DNA from: Chitinophagales bacterium
GTDB taxonomy: Bacteria > Bacteroidota > Bacteroidia > Chitinophagales > Chitinophagaceae
Length of the DNA: 64,000 bases
NCBI GenBank assembly: GCA_026936105.1
Contig: JAIXKI010000031.1
Location: 1 to 64,000 of the forward strand
Direction: 5' to 3'
Shown here: positions 15,461 through 22,799 of the stretch, piece after piece
Numbering within the stretch: the first letter of the stretch is position 1
How the letters are laid out: each line of letters opens with the position of its first letter
Made by a program: the position numbers and the translations under genes
The notes under the pieces: model-generated
Database searches by the model: none
The model's input: only the letters and a program-made list of their open reading frames with translations
What the model was told of the DNA's origin: nothing

Positions 15461-16459
15461 ATGAAAAATTTTACTTCTGTTAAGGATTGTATCAACCCTT
15501 CGTTCAAAGAAACAGGTGACGCAATTAATTCCTTAGTGCAAAAAGCGCTTGCTTATAAAAAAGATCCTTTAAAAGATTGTAAGCTGGGCGAGCATAAACG
15601 CATTGGTTGTTTATTCCTGAACCCGAGTATGCGTACCCGGTTGAGCACACAAATAGCTGCACAAAATTTAGGAATGGAAGCTATTGTTTTCAATGTGGGT
15701 CAGGAAGGCTGGGCATTGGAATTTGAAGAGGAAGCCATCATGAGTGGCAATACGGTAGAGCATGTAAAAGATGCAGCGCCGGTATTGGGAAAATATTTTG
15801 ACATACTTGCTATCCGCACTTTTCCTTCATTAAAAAACCGGGAAGATGATTACAGTGAATTATTCATAAAACAGTTTATAAAATACACCGGCGTACCCAT
15901 TGTAAGTTTAGAAAGTGCAACACTTCATCCGTTACAATCACTCACAGATATAATTACTATCAGTGAAGAACTGTCTAAAACTCCCCCTTTGGGGGGCAGG
16001 GGGGCAAAAGTTGTTCTCACCTGGGCGCCGCATGTAAAACCCCTGCCCCAATGTGTTGCCAATAGTTTTTCCCAATGGGTCAATGCATGGGGGGAGGCGG
16101 AATTTGTAATTACCCATCCTGAAGACTATGAATTAGACGAACAATTCACCAAAGGAGCAACGATCACACATAACCAGGATGAAGCTTTGAAAAATGCAGA
16201 TTTTGTATATGTCAAAAACTGGAGCACCTACCTGGATTATGGAAAAATTTACTGCAATGATCCTGAATGGATGCTCACCAAAGAAAAATTATCATTGACC
16301 AATAATGCCAAAGTGATGCATTGCCTTCCTGTAAGAAGAAACGTAGAACTCAGTGATGAAATTTTAGACAGCCCGAATAGTATTGTAACACAACAGGCGG
16401 GCAACAGGGTTTGGGCAGCACAAACTGTGTTGAGTGAAATTCTGTCTGCCACTCACTGA
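15461..16459 (+). CDS. argF': N-acylornithine carbamoyltransferase (ArgF' type)
   Basis: This enzyme carbamoylates N-acetyl- or N-succinylornithine, the step that sets the Bacteroidota/Xanthomonas route apart from the classic ornithine pathway. The 332-residue protein has the carbamoyl-phosphate loop FLNPSMRTRLSTQ, then WALEFEEEAIMSGNTVEH, VLTWAPHVKPLPQCVANSF and HCLPVRRNVELSD. The acetyl versus succinyl preference is not settled here. Residues PPLGGRGA before VVLTWAPH are encoded by a GC-rich repeat (15981-16005) and replace what is normally a shorter linker. A separate promoter is likely. Confidence 0.93.
   Translation: MKNFTSVKDCINPSFKETGDAINSLVQKALAYKKDPLKDCKLGEHKRIGCLFLNPSMRTRLSTQIAAQNLGMEAIVFNVGQEGWALEFEEEAIMSGNTVEHVKDAAPVLGKYFDILAIRTFPSLKNREDDYSELFIKQFIKYTGVPIVSLESATLHPLQSLTDIITISEELSKTPPLGGRGAKVVLTWAPHVKPLPQCVANSFSQWVNAWGEAEFVITHPEDYELDEQFTKGATITHNQDEALKNADFVYVKNWSTYLDYGKIYCNDPEWMLTKEKLSLTNNAKVMHCLPVRRNVELSDEILDSPNSIVTQQAGNRVWAAQTVLSEILSATH
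15981..16005 (+). repeat. GC-rich palindromic repeat in frame inside argF'
   Basis: CTCCCCCTTTGGGGGGCAGG followed by GGGGC contains the palindromic core CCCCCTTTGGGGG. It encodes TPPLGGRGA in a linker just before the conserved VVLTWAPH strand. The same pattern is common between genes in Bacteroidota, which suggests insertion of a small mobile repeat without loss of frame. Confidence 0.6.
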
Positions 16460-16489
16460 CCCAATAGAAAAAAAATAAAATCTCAAACA

Positions 16490-17347
16490 TTGAGTGACAT
16501 TTCAAATACAAAAACTCTTAACCCCTTCCCTTCGGGGAGGTCGGGTGGAGCTTTGTTAGTCATAAAGATCGGAGGAAACATTATAGATGATGAAGCAAAG
16601 CTTTCATCCTTCCTGAAATTGTTTGCCGCAATTGACGGTCCGAAGATCCTGGTTCATGGCGGAGGAAAGCTGGCAACACAGATGGCCGGAAAGCTCAACA
16701 TACCCCAACAGATAGTGGATGGCAGAAGGATCACCGATGCAGAAACATTGAAGGTCATAACAATGGTCTATACCGGATACATCAATAAAAATATCGTTGC
16801 AAAACTGCAGTCGCTTCATTGTAACAGTATCGGGCTTTGCGGAGCGGACGGGAATACGATCCTTGCACATAAAAGAATACATCCGGATATTGATTACGGA
16901 TTTGTCGGCGATATTGATTCAGTGAATACTTCATTCCTGAAAACCTGCCTGTCCAATGAAATGATTCCCGTCATTGCCCCGGTCACGGCAGATAAAAACG
17001 GACAGCTTTTAAATACCAATGCCGATACAATTGCAGGTGAAATTGCAAAAGCAATGAGTAATTTATATGATGTAACCCTTGTTTATTGTTTTGAGAAAAA
17101 TGGTGTGTTGATGGATATAAATGATGAAGAGTCAGTGATAAAAAAAATTAACCGGAATTATTATGAGCAACTTAAATCCCCTTCCCGGGCGGATGGTGAG
17201 GTAAAAATTTTTGCCGGTATGATTCCGAAATTGGATAATGCTTTTGAAGCTGTGAATGACGGAGTGAAAAAGGTCATTATCGGAAAAGCTGAAAACATAA
17301 AAGAACTTATTTCCGGAAATTCAGGTACAACTATCGTAAATGAATGA
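16490..17347 (+). CDS. argB: N-acetylglutamate kinase
   Basis: ArgB phosphorylates N-acylglutamate, the second step of the pathway. The 285-residue protein has the amino-acid-kinase start LLVIKIGGNIID, KILVHGGGKLATQMA, and GMIPKLDNAFEAV near the C-terminus. It is some 20-25 residues longer than usual. The extra length is at the N-terminus, where NPFPSGRSGG is encoded by a GC-rich repeat, and near KSPSRADGEV before GMIPKL. The proposed start is a TTG at 16490; no ATG exists before the kinase core. Its stop overlaps the argE start by 8 bp. Confidence 0.93.
   Translation: MSDISNTKTLNPFPSGRSGGALLVIKIGGNIIDDEAKLSSFLKLFAAIDGPKILVHGGGKLATQMAGKLNIPQQIVDGRRITDAETLKVITMVYTGYINKNIVAKLQSLHCNSIGLCGADGNTILAHKRIHPDIDYGFVGDIDSVNTSFLKTCLSNEMIPVIAPVTADKNGQLLNTNADTIAGEIAKAMSNLYDVTLVYCFEKNGVLMDINDEESVIKKINRNYYEQLKSPSRADGEVKIFAGMIPKLDNAFEAVNDGVKKVIIGKAENIKELISGNSGTTIVNE
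16517..16551 (+). repeat. GC-rich palindromic repeat at the 5' end of argB
   Basis: The segment reads CTTAACCCCTTCCCTTCGGG and then GAGGTCGGGTGGAGC. The core CCTTCCC-TTC-GGGGAGG is a near-palindrome. It encodes LNPFPSGRSGGA directly in front of the conserved kinase start, so it either created the TTG-initiated N-terminal extension or displaced the native start. Confidence 0.6.
17174..17196 (+). repeat. Second GC-rich repeat fragment in argB
   Basis: AATCCCCTTCCCGGGCGGAT resembles one arm of the repeat at the argB 5' end (ACCCCTTCCC...). It encodes KSPSRADG in the loop before the conserved GMIPKLDNAF. The match is shorter than for the other copies, so this assignment is weaker. Confidence 0.35.
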
Positions 17348-18413
17348 AAAAAAATTACATACCCTGCAGGATGATGCAATTGACTTGTTAAAACAACTGA
17401 TTGCCACTCCTTCTTTCAGCAGGGAAGAAGATAAAACTGCTGAAGTTTTAGAAAATTTTTTTGGCAAAAGAAATATCCCAGCACAAAAGCATTTATATAA
17501 TGTATGGGCAAAAAATAAATTCTTTGACGAGAGAAAGCCCACTTTATTATTGAACTCACACCATGACACGGTAAAACCCAATTCGCAATACACAAAAAAT
17601 CCCTTTTCCCCGGAAATAGAAGATGGTAAACTTTACGGACTTGGCAGTAATGATGCCGGTGGTCCTTTGGTGTCGCTGATTGCAGCCTTCGTGTATTTCT
17701 ATGAAAAAAAAAATCTGAAATATAACATAATACTTGCTGCCTCTGCAGAAGAAGAAATTTCCGGCGTTAATGGTATTGAAACTTTACTGAACCAATTAGG
17801 ACCAATTGACTGCGCCATTGTAGGAGAACCCACACAAATGCAAATGGCAGTAGCGGAAAGAGGATTGATGGTATTAGATGTTATTGCAAAAGGAAAAGCC
17901 GGACATGCAGCAAGAAAAGAAGGTGATAATGCCATTTACAAAGCAATGAAAGATATTGACTGGTTCACCTCTTATAAATTCCCGAAGGTTTCTGATTTAT
18001 TGGGTCCGGTAAATATGGATGTAACGGTGATTGAAACCGATAATAAAGCACATAATATTGTCCCGGCACATTGCAAATTTGTAGTGGATGTACGGGTGAA
18101 TGAACTATATACATTTGAAGAAATTTTTGGAGTAATAAGAGAAAATATTAAAAGCGAAGTGAAGGCAAGAAGCTTCCGTCTGCGCTCAACAGCTATTTCA
18201 TTAGAGCATCCGTTGGTACAGGCGGGGTTGCAACTCGGAAGAAATTATTACGGCTCTCCTACCACTTCGGACAAAGCGCTGATGCCATTTCCTGCATTAA
18301 AGATGGGGCCCGGAGATTCCGGCAGAAGTCATTCGGCAGATGAATATATTTATGTAGAGGAGATCAGGGAAGGGATCGGATTGTACATTCAGTTATTGGA
18401 GGGGGTTTTATAA
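17340..18413 (+). CDS. argE: N-acylornithine/N-acylcitrulline deacylase (M20 family)
   Basis: This zinc-dependent M20 amidohydrolase removes the acyl group from the N-acylcitrulline made by ArgF'. The 357-residue protein shows the metal ligands in order: His in LNSHHDTV, Asp in GLGSNDAGG, the catalytic Glu pair in SAEEEISG, GEPTQMQ, and the terminal His in GRSHSADEYI. ATG at 17340 overlaps the argB stop, a coupling typical of this operon. The 3' end is followed by an 82 bp spacer rich in GGTTGCAGG repeats and then by the inserted four-helix gene. Confidence 0.92.
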   Translation: MNEKKLHTLQDDAIDLLKQLIATPSFSREEDKTAEVLENFFGKRNIPAQKHLYNVWAKNKFFDERKPTLLLNSHHDTVKPNSQYTKNPFSPEIEDGKLYGLGSNDAGGPLVSLIAAFVYFYEKKNLKYNIILAASAEEEISGVNGIETLLNQLGPIDCAIVGEPTQMQMAVAERGLMVLDVIAKGKAGHAARKEGDNAIYKAMKDIDWFTSYKFPKVSDLLGPVNMDVTVIETDNKAHNIVPAHCKFVVDVRVNELYTFEEIFGVIRENIKSEVKARSFRLRSTAISLEHPLVQAGLQLGRNYYGSPTTSDKALMPFPALKMGPGDSGRSHSADEYIYVEEIREGIGLYIQLLEGVL

Positions 18414-18442
18414 GTTTGTTGTTGGTTGGGGGTTGCAGGATG

Positions 18443-18467
18443 CAGGTTACAGGTTGCAGGTTTCTGG
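18443..18467 (+). repeat. Left imperfect inverted repeat of the four-helix unit
   Basis: CAGGTTACAGGTTGCAGGTT followed by TCTGG is matched in inverted form at 18881-18905, with 20 of 25 positions agreeing by eye. The two copies enclose the four-helix-bundle gene between argE and argH and may mark the ends of a small mobile unit. Confidence 0.55.
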
Positions 18468-18495
18468 TTACAAGGGAAAGTAAAACGCCTTTTAT

Positions 18496-18894
18496 ATGAA
18501 AAGTTACAGGGAATTGGATATTTATAAGGAATCAAAACAATTAGCAATTGAGGTTCACAAAATGACTTTATCCTTGCCAAAACTTGAATTGTATGAAGAA
18601 GGAAGTCAAATTCGCAGATCTTCTAAAGCTATTGCAGCATTAATTGTTGAAGGATATGGTAGGAGACGGTATAAAATGGATTATATCAAATATCTTGTGT
18701 ATGCCCAGGCTGAATGTGATGAAACAATATTACACTTAGAATTTTTGTTTGAGACAAATTCTTTGCAAAGCGAAAAAATATTTCAAAGTCTGAAGTCGGC
18801 ATATAACGTTTTAAGCAGGAAAATCAACAAATACATTCAATGGGTTGAAGAAAACTGGAACGAATTTCCGGATCAAAGTACCGGAAACCTGTAA
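18496..18894 (+). CDS. Four helix bundle protein (23S rRNA intervening-sequence family)
   Basis: The 132-residue protein belongs to the four-helix-bundle family first seen in 23S rRNA intervening sequences (S23/TIGR02436). It starts MKSYRELDIYKESKQLAIEV and contains the typical IRRSSKAIAALIVEGYGRRR and a final long helix. Members are small, basic, multimeric and of unknown function, and they occur in many copies in Bacteroidota. Here it separates argE and argH on the same strand. Its stop codon lies inside the right inverted repeat, so the last residues (TGNL) are encoded by the repeat. It is probably an insertion rather than an arginine gene. Confidence 0.85.
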   Translation: MKSYRELDIYKESKQLAIEVHKMTLSLPKLELYEEGSQIRRSSKAIAALIVEGYGRRRYKMDYIKYLVYAQAECDETILHLEFLFETNSLQSEKIFQSLKSAYNVLSRKINKYIQWVEENWNEFPDQSTGNL

Positions 18895-18905
18895 CAGGCA
18901 ACCTG
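18881..18905 (+). repeat. Right imperfect inverted repeat of the four-helix unit
   Basis: CCGGAAACCTGTAACAGGCA followed by ACCTG is the inverted partner of 18443-18467. It contains the stop codon of the four-helix gene (18892-18894) and ends 13 bp before the argH start. Confidence 0.55.
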
Positions 18906-18918
18906 AAATAAAATAATT

Positions 18919-20277
18919 ATGAAACTTTGGCAAAAAAATACGGATTCTCTTAAGGAAGTTGAACAGTTCACCGTTGGCAATGACCATGAATTTGATTTGC
19001 TCCTGGCACCTTTTGATGTATTAGGCTCTATTGCACATGCAAAAATGCTGGCTGAAGCGGGGTTGATCAGCAAAGAAGAAAGCGATCAACTGGTAAAAGA
19101 ATTACAAATCATTTACAGCTCCATTCAAAATTTCCCGCCTGACGGACGGGCAGGAAAATTTAAAATTCAAAATGATGTCGAGGATATTCATTCCCAGGTA
19201 GAATTTCTCCTCACTGAAAAATTAGGTGATACCGGAAAGAAAATTCATACGGCAAGAAGCCGCAATGACCAGGTGCTGGTGGATATAAAACTTTTTCTTC
19301 GCCATGAAATAGAACAACTGGTCAATAACGTCCAGCCTTTCTTTGAACTGCTTCAGTCGGAAAGTGAAAAATATAAAGATTATCTTTTCCCCGGCTACAC
19401 ACATTTCCAGTTAGCCATGCCCTCCTCATTCGGATTATGGTTTGGCGCTTATGCAGAAAGCCTGGTGGATGACCTCACAACCTTAAAAGCTGCTTATGAT
19501 GTAGTGAATAAAAACCCGCTGGGTTCTGCTGCAGGCTATGGATCATCATTTCCCATTAACAGAACGCTGACCACAAAACTGCTGGGTTTCGATGATCTGA
19601 ATTATAATGTGGTGTATGCACAGATGAGCAGAGGAAAAACGGAACGGATCGTTGCGATGGCAATGGCCAATATTGCCGATACGTTGTCTAAACTCAGCAT
19701 GGATGCCTGCCTGTACCTGAATCAGAATTTCGGATTTATCAGTTTCCCTCCTGAACTGACCACGGGCTCCAGCATCATGCCACACAAAAAGAACCCTGAT
19801 GTATTCGAACTGATCCGTTCCCATTGCAATCAAATAAAAGCATTGCCCAATGAGATCATGATGATGACCACCAATCTTCCTTCCGGTTACCACCGCGACC
19901 TGCAATTATTGAAAGAACATTTATTTCCCGCTTTTAAAACATTGAAAGATTGTATTGAAATGGCAGGGCTGATGTTATCAAACATTGAGATCAAAAAAGA
20001 TATTCTTGCTGATGAAAAATATAAATACATTTTCAGCGTGGAAGAAGTAAATAAACTGGTAAATGCCGGAATGCCTTTCCGGGATGCTTATAAAAAAGTA
20101 GGTATGGATATTGAAGCCGGTAAATTCAAATATGAAACCTCCATTCATCATACACATGAAGGCTCAATAGGAAATCCCGGAAATGAAGAAATAAAAAAAC
20201 AGATGCAAAAGCTGATGGACTCATTCCCGTTCTTAAAAGTTCGTGAATCTATTAAAAGGTTATTGAATTTAGGATAG
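18919..20277 (+). CDS. argH: Argininosuccinate lyase
   Basis: ArgH splits argininosuccinate to arginine and fumarate. The 452-residue member of the fumarase/aspartase superfamily shows HTARSRNDQVLVD, YTHFQLAMPSSFG for the His acid-base region, and the superfamily signature GSSIMPHKKNPDVFELIR. Between IYSSIQNF and NDVEDIHSQVEFLL there is an extra PPDGRAGKFKI encoded by a palindromic repeat (19127-19161). The normal protein has only a few residues there. The gene closes the arginine operon. A palindromic repeat, not a clear terminator, follows. Confidence 0.95.
   Translation: MKLWQKNTDSLKEVEQFTVGNDHEFDLLLAPFDVLGSIAHAKMLAEAGLISKEESDQLVKELQIIYSSIQNFPPDGRAGKFKIQNDVEDIHSQVEFLLTEKLGDTGKKIHTARSRNDQVLVDIKLFLRHEIEQLVNNVQPFFELLQSESEKYKDYLFPGYTHFQLAMPSSFGLWFGAYAESLVDDLTTLKAAYDVVNKNPLGSAAGYGSSFPINRTLTTKLLGFDDLNYNVVYAQMSRGKTERIVAMAMANIADTLSKLSMDACLYLNQNFGFISFPPELTTGSSIMPHKKNPDVFELIRSHCNQIKALPNEIMMMTTNLPSGYHRDLQLLKEHLFPAFKTLKDCIEMAGLMLSNIEIKKDILADEKYKYIFSVEEVNKLVNAGMPFRDAYKKVGMDIEAGKFKYETSIHHTHEGSIGNPGNEEIKKQMQKLMDSFPFLKVRESIKRLLNLG
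19127..19161 (+). repeat. Palindromic repeat in frame inside argH
   Basis: The core CCCGCCTGACGGACGGGCAG+G is a near-palindrome, and it is flanked by AAAATTTCC on the left and GGAAAATTT on the right. It encodes the extra residues FPPDGRAGKFKI in argH. The core is related to the repeat CCTGCCTGCCGGCAGACAGG found downstream of argH and to CCTGCCAGGCAGG in the operon leader. Confidence 0.6.
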
Positions 20278-20293
20278 GTTGTACTAACAACAA

Positions 20294-20313
20294 CCTGCCT
20301 GCCGGCAGACAGG
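20294..20313. repeat. Palindromic repeat downstream of argH
   Basis: CCTGCCTGCCGGCAGACAGG is a 20 bp palindrome with one mismatched pair. It lies 16 bp beyond the argH stop and could fold as a hairpin, but it is not followed by a T run. It resembles the repeat inside argH. Confidence 0.6.
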
Positions 20314-20454
20314 TACAAATTGTATAATATTAATTTGTTGCTTTTCAGTAATTATAATTCTTTGAACATTGCGCCTTAAATCATACATTAGAGTGTTGGG
20401 AGTAATTTTATTTATTACAAACGAATATTCTCAACTTAATCAAAATTCCTTTCA

Positions 20455-20856
20455 ATGGAAGAGGCTCATCAAAATATTTTAATTGTTAAATCACTCTATG
20501 CAGCTTTTGCAGAAAGGGATATACCCAAAATCTTAGGCCTATTGCATGAGAACGTTGAATGGGGAGAACCTGAAAACCCTTATAATCCCGCTGGTGGAAC
20601 AAGAAATGGACACAAAGGATTTTTAGAATGGATAACAATAGGAAAAGATGCAGAAGAGATTTTGCAACTAACTCTGGACAAATTTCTAACTGACAATTTC
20701 TCAGTAGCAGTTACCGGACATATGAAATGCAAAGCTATTAAATCACAAAAAATATATGAATCAGATTTTGTGCATCTAATCGTAATAGAAAATAAAAAGA
20801 TAAAAAAATTGCAAGAATTTTTTGACACATATGTTGCTGGTGAAGCTTTCAGATAA
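20455..20856 (+). CDS. SnoaL-like / NTF2-fold protein
   Basis: The 133-residue protein has the NTF2-like cone fold of SnoaL-type proteins. It has an N-terminal helix (IVKSLYAAFAERDIPKILGL), LLHENVEWGEPENPYNPAGG, a KGFLEW helix, and a sheet ending in KKLQEFFDTY. Such proteins range from ketosteroid-isomerase-like enzymes to non-enzymatic binding proteins, so no reaction can be given. The gene stands alone with an AT-rich upstream region of about 140 bp. Confidence 0.8.
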   Translation: MEEAHQNILIVKSLYAAFAERDIPKILGLLHENVEWGEPENPYNPAGGTRNGHKGFLEWITIGKDAEEILQLTLDKFLTDNFSVAVTGHMKCKAIKSQKIYESDFVHLIVIENKKIKKLQEFFDTYVAGEAFR

Positions 20857-20876
20857 TTTTGACTAAAAAAAACTAC

Positions 20877-20991
20877 TCCCCGCTTTGCGAAGCGTCCTCG
20901 CTTCGCAATAGTATTTCATTGCCTCCGGCAATATTTTTTCACAACCCATACTTATCCACCAGGTAAATGAATGCTGCCATATTGATAGCGC
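20877..20991. repeat. Direct repeat copy A (3' tail of the M28 peptidase gene)
   Basis: These 115 bp recur at 22685-22799 with three differences counted by eye. On the minus strand, 20939-20991 reads the last codons of the M28 peptidase (AINMAAFIYLVDKYGL and stop). The rest is its downstream region with a perfect 10 bp hairpin (TTGCGAAGCG, TCCT loop, 20885-20908) and a smaller ATTGCC-TCC-GGCAAT hairpin. No more of the peptidase gene is present on this side. Confidence 0.9.
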
Positions 20992-21128
20992 TTTTGCTTC
21001 TTTATCACCTATGTGTCTTCGCTTAAGCCGCCGCCCGGTCAATGAAACGACAGGGCACGTTTACAGTTATGTATATTCAGATTAAAAGAATTCCGGCTTT
21101 TATTAATCCATGCCCATAAAGATTCAGT
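20992..21128. other. Spacer between repeat copy A and the prenyltransferase gene
   Basis: This 137 bp stretch is not coding in any convincing frame. It adjoins copy A of the direct repeat and ends at the stop codon of the leftward prenyltransferase gene. I see neither a peptidase remnant beyond the repeat nor an integrase fragment. Confidence 0.5.
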
Positions 21129-22145
21129 TCACAACACATTCATCTTTGTCAGCGCCAGGTCAATGATAAGCCCCAGCAAAAAGAGTGAGCCGAAACGTTT
21201 GTTGTACAGGAAAGCATGATGTACCAGATACAATGGCCAGGCAGCGCCCATCTTGCCTTCCGGCTTTTCCGCAGGCCTTGGCTGCGAGAATGCTTTTGCG
21301 GCCCAGATGAATTTGGGAACGGCAAGCAGCACCACGATCATTGCCAGGCTCAGGTAGCCGTCAATGACCAGCCATGCCAGCAGTGCATACTGTATCAGCC
21401 ATAAAACTATTGTGACGCGGCGTGATAATTTTTCGCCTAAGATCACCGGCAGGGTGAATACTTTCTTTTTTTGGTCTTCAGCGGATTTATCAATATGTTT
21501 TCCGAAGAGAACAGAAGTAGGCCCTAAAGCATAGACCAGCCCGATGATGACCACCTGCCAGCTCCAGGTTCCTCCCGTTGTTACAAAATAAGTTCCTCCC
21601 ACCATCAACGGCCCCCACACTGCAATGACCGTTAATTCTCCCAGACCGACATACTTCAAAGGCCAGGTATAAAAGATCACGAAAAACAAACCGGCCAGCA
21701 ATAAATACAAAGTCGTGGCGCCTGTTTGCCAGACAAGATATGCTCCGCATAAAAGAGCAACGGCCAGTGAAACTGCAATATAAATGTAGAGGGCAGCTCT
21801 TGTGAGCAATCCATGCTCCACTGTTTGCGGGCCGTATTGAGACCGGTAATAATTATCCTTATCAATTCCCATTTTAGAATCTACCAGGTCATTAATCAGG
21901 TTATTGGATGCATGGGCAAAGATCAACCCGATAAAGGCCACTGCAAAGTTCGTCCAGATAAAAGTCCCCGAATGAAACGCCAGTAAGCCGCCGATGATAC
22001 AGGAAATAGCTGTCATGACAAAAACAGCCGACCGTGTTGAGATCAGCCATTTCGAAACAACGTCCAGTTTCATCCACTCTTCCTTCGAGATCCTTGGTAT
22101 TGTCTTCAGGGCTTTGCCCCACATTTTAAAATTGATCGTATGCAT
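21129..22145 (-). CDS. UbiA-superfamily prenyltransferase
   Basis: This membrane enzyme transfers a prenyl chain to an acceptor. The 338-residue protein has about eight hydrophobic spans and the first Asp-rich motif NLINDLVDSKMGID (NxxxDxxxD). The second Asp-rich region reads GKHIDKSAEDQKKK. It could make menaquinone (MenA role) or another prenylated product such as a heme or chlorophyll-like compound; the usual men genes are absent here. It lies inside the segment bounded by the 115 bp repeats, just downstream of a small LuxR-type regulator on the same strand. Confidence 0.85.
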   Translation of the reverse strand: MHTINFKMWGKALKTIPRISKEEWMKLDVVSKWLISTRSAVFVMTAISCIIGGLLAFHSGTFIWTNFAVAFIGLIFAHASNNLINDLVDSKMGIDKDNYYRSQYGPQTVEHGLLTRAALYIYIAVSLAVALLCGAYLVWQTGATTLYLLLAGLFFVIFYTWPLKYVGLGELTVIAVWGPLMVGGTYFVTTGGTWSWQVVIIGLVYALGPTSVLFGKHIDKSAEDQKKKVFTLPVILGEKLSRRVTIVLWLIQYALLAWLVIDGYLSLAMIVVLLAVPKFIWAAKAFSQPRPAEKPEGKMGAAWPLYLVHHAFLYNKRFGSLFLLGLIIDLALTKMNVL

Positions 22146-22269
22146 AGTTTGCTGTTTTCCTTAATAAATAAATTAGTTGCAGAACCTCAGCAAACATAAG
22201 ATAAGTACCCGAAAAAATTATCGTTTACATTTGGAAAGTTAAGGCCGGCACCAGATGCCTGAAGGAACT

Positions 22270-22491
22270 TTAAAAAACTTTTCCCTCTCCTTCCATCTTT
22301 ACTTTTATAATTTTCTTCAGGCCTTCCATATTTCCCGTATGCAATTTTTGCATCATATTCCTGATATGCGCTTTCAGTATTTTTTTACTGATCCCAAACC
22401 GGCCGGCAATGTAACTAAAGGAACGATTCTTCAATATTTCCAGGGCTATTTCCAGTTCCCGTTCAATGAGTTCTTCAGATTTGAATTCCAT
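22270..22491 (-). CDS. Small LuxR-type helix-turn-helix protein
   Basis: The 73-residue product is nearly all one HTH of the LuxR/GerE type (EIALEILKNRSFSYIAGRFG, ISKKILKAHIRNMMQKLHTGN). It has no receiver or ligand domain. The start at 22491 (MEFKSEELIEREL) is used; the frame extends upstream without domain character. It may be a true single-domain regulator, or the C-terminal remnant of a larger response regulator. It precedes the prenyltransferase gene on the same strand with a gap of about 125 bp and could control it. Confidence 0.6.
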   Translation of the reverse strand: MEFKSEELIERELEIALEILKNRSFSYIAGRFGISKKILKAHIRNMMQKLHTGNMEGLKKIIKVKMEGEGKVF

Positions 22492-22684
22492 TTTACTTCT
22501 ATAAATAAATGATAAAGAACTTTCATGACCATCAGAGAGTAAGGGCCAAAACAGCAAGCTAAAGGCAGAGTGCATTTCAGATCAATAAACGGTTGCAGGC
22601 TGATTCTTTCAAAAAAAGCTGTTGATGCTGCCGGGAAGCAGCTTCAACAGCTGGTGGATCATTTCATTCAAATAACCTGAGTTA

Positions 22685-22799
22685 TCCCCGCTTTGCGAAG
22701 CGTCCTCGCTTCGCAATAGTATTTCATTGCCTCCGGCAATATTTCTTCACAACCCATATTTATCCACCAGGTAAATGAATGCTGCCATATTGATGGCGC
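22685..22799. repeat. Direct repeat copy B (native 3' end of the M28 peptidase gene)
   Basis: This is the partner of copy A. It covers the final codons and stop of the peptidase gene plus two hairpins: TTGCGAAGCG-TCCT-CGCTTCGCAA at 22693-22716 and ATTGCC-TCC-GGCAAT at 22726-22740. The hairpins lie directly beyond the stop and may terminate the leftward peptidase transcript, although no long T run follows. Confidence 0.9.

Noticed and set aside
18496-18894. Diversity-generating retroelement accessory gene (Avd-like four-helix protein)
   Set aside because: No reverse transcriptase and no template/variable repeat pair were seen nearby; the protein fits the common four-helix family.
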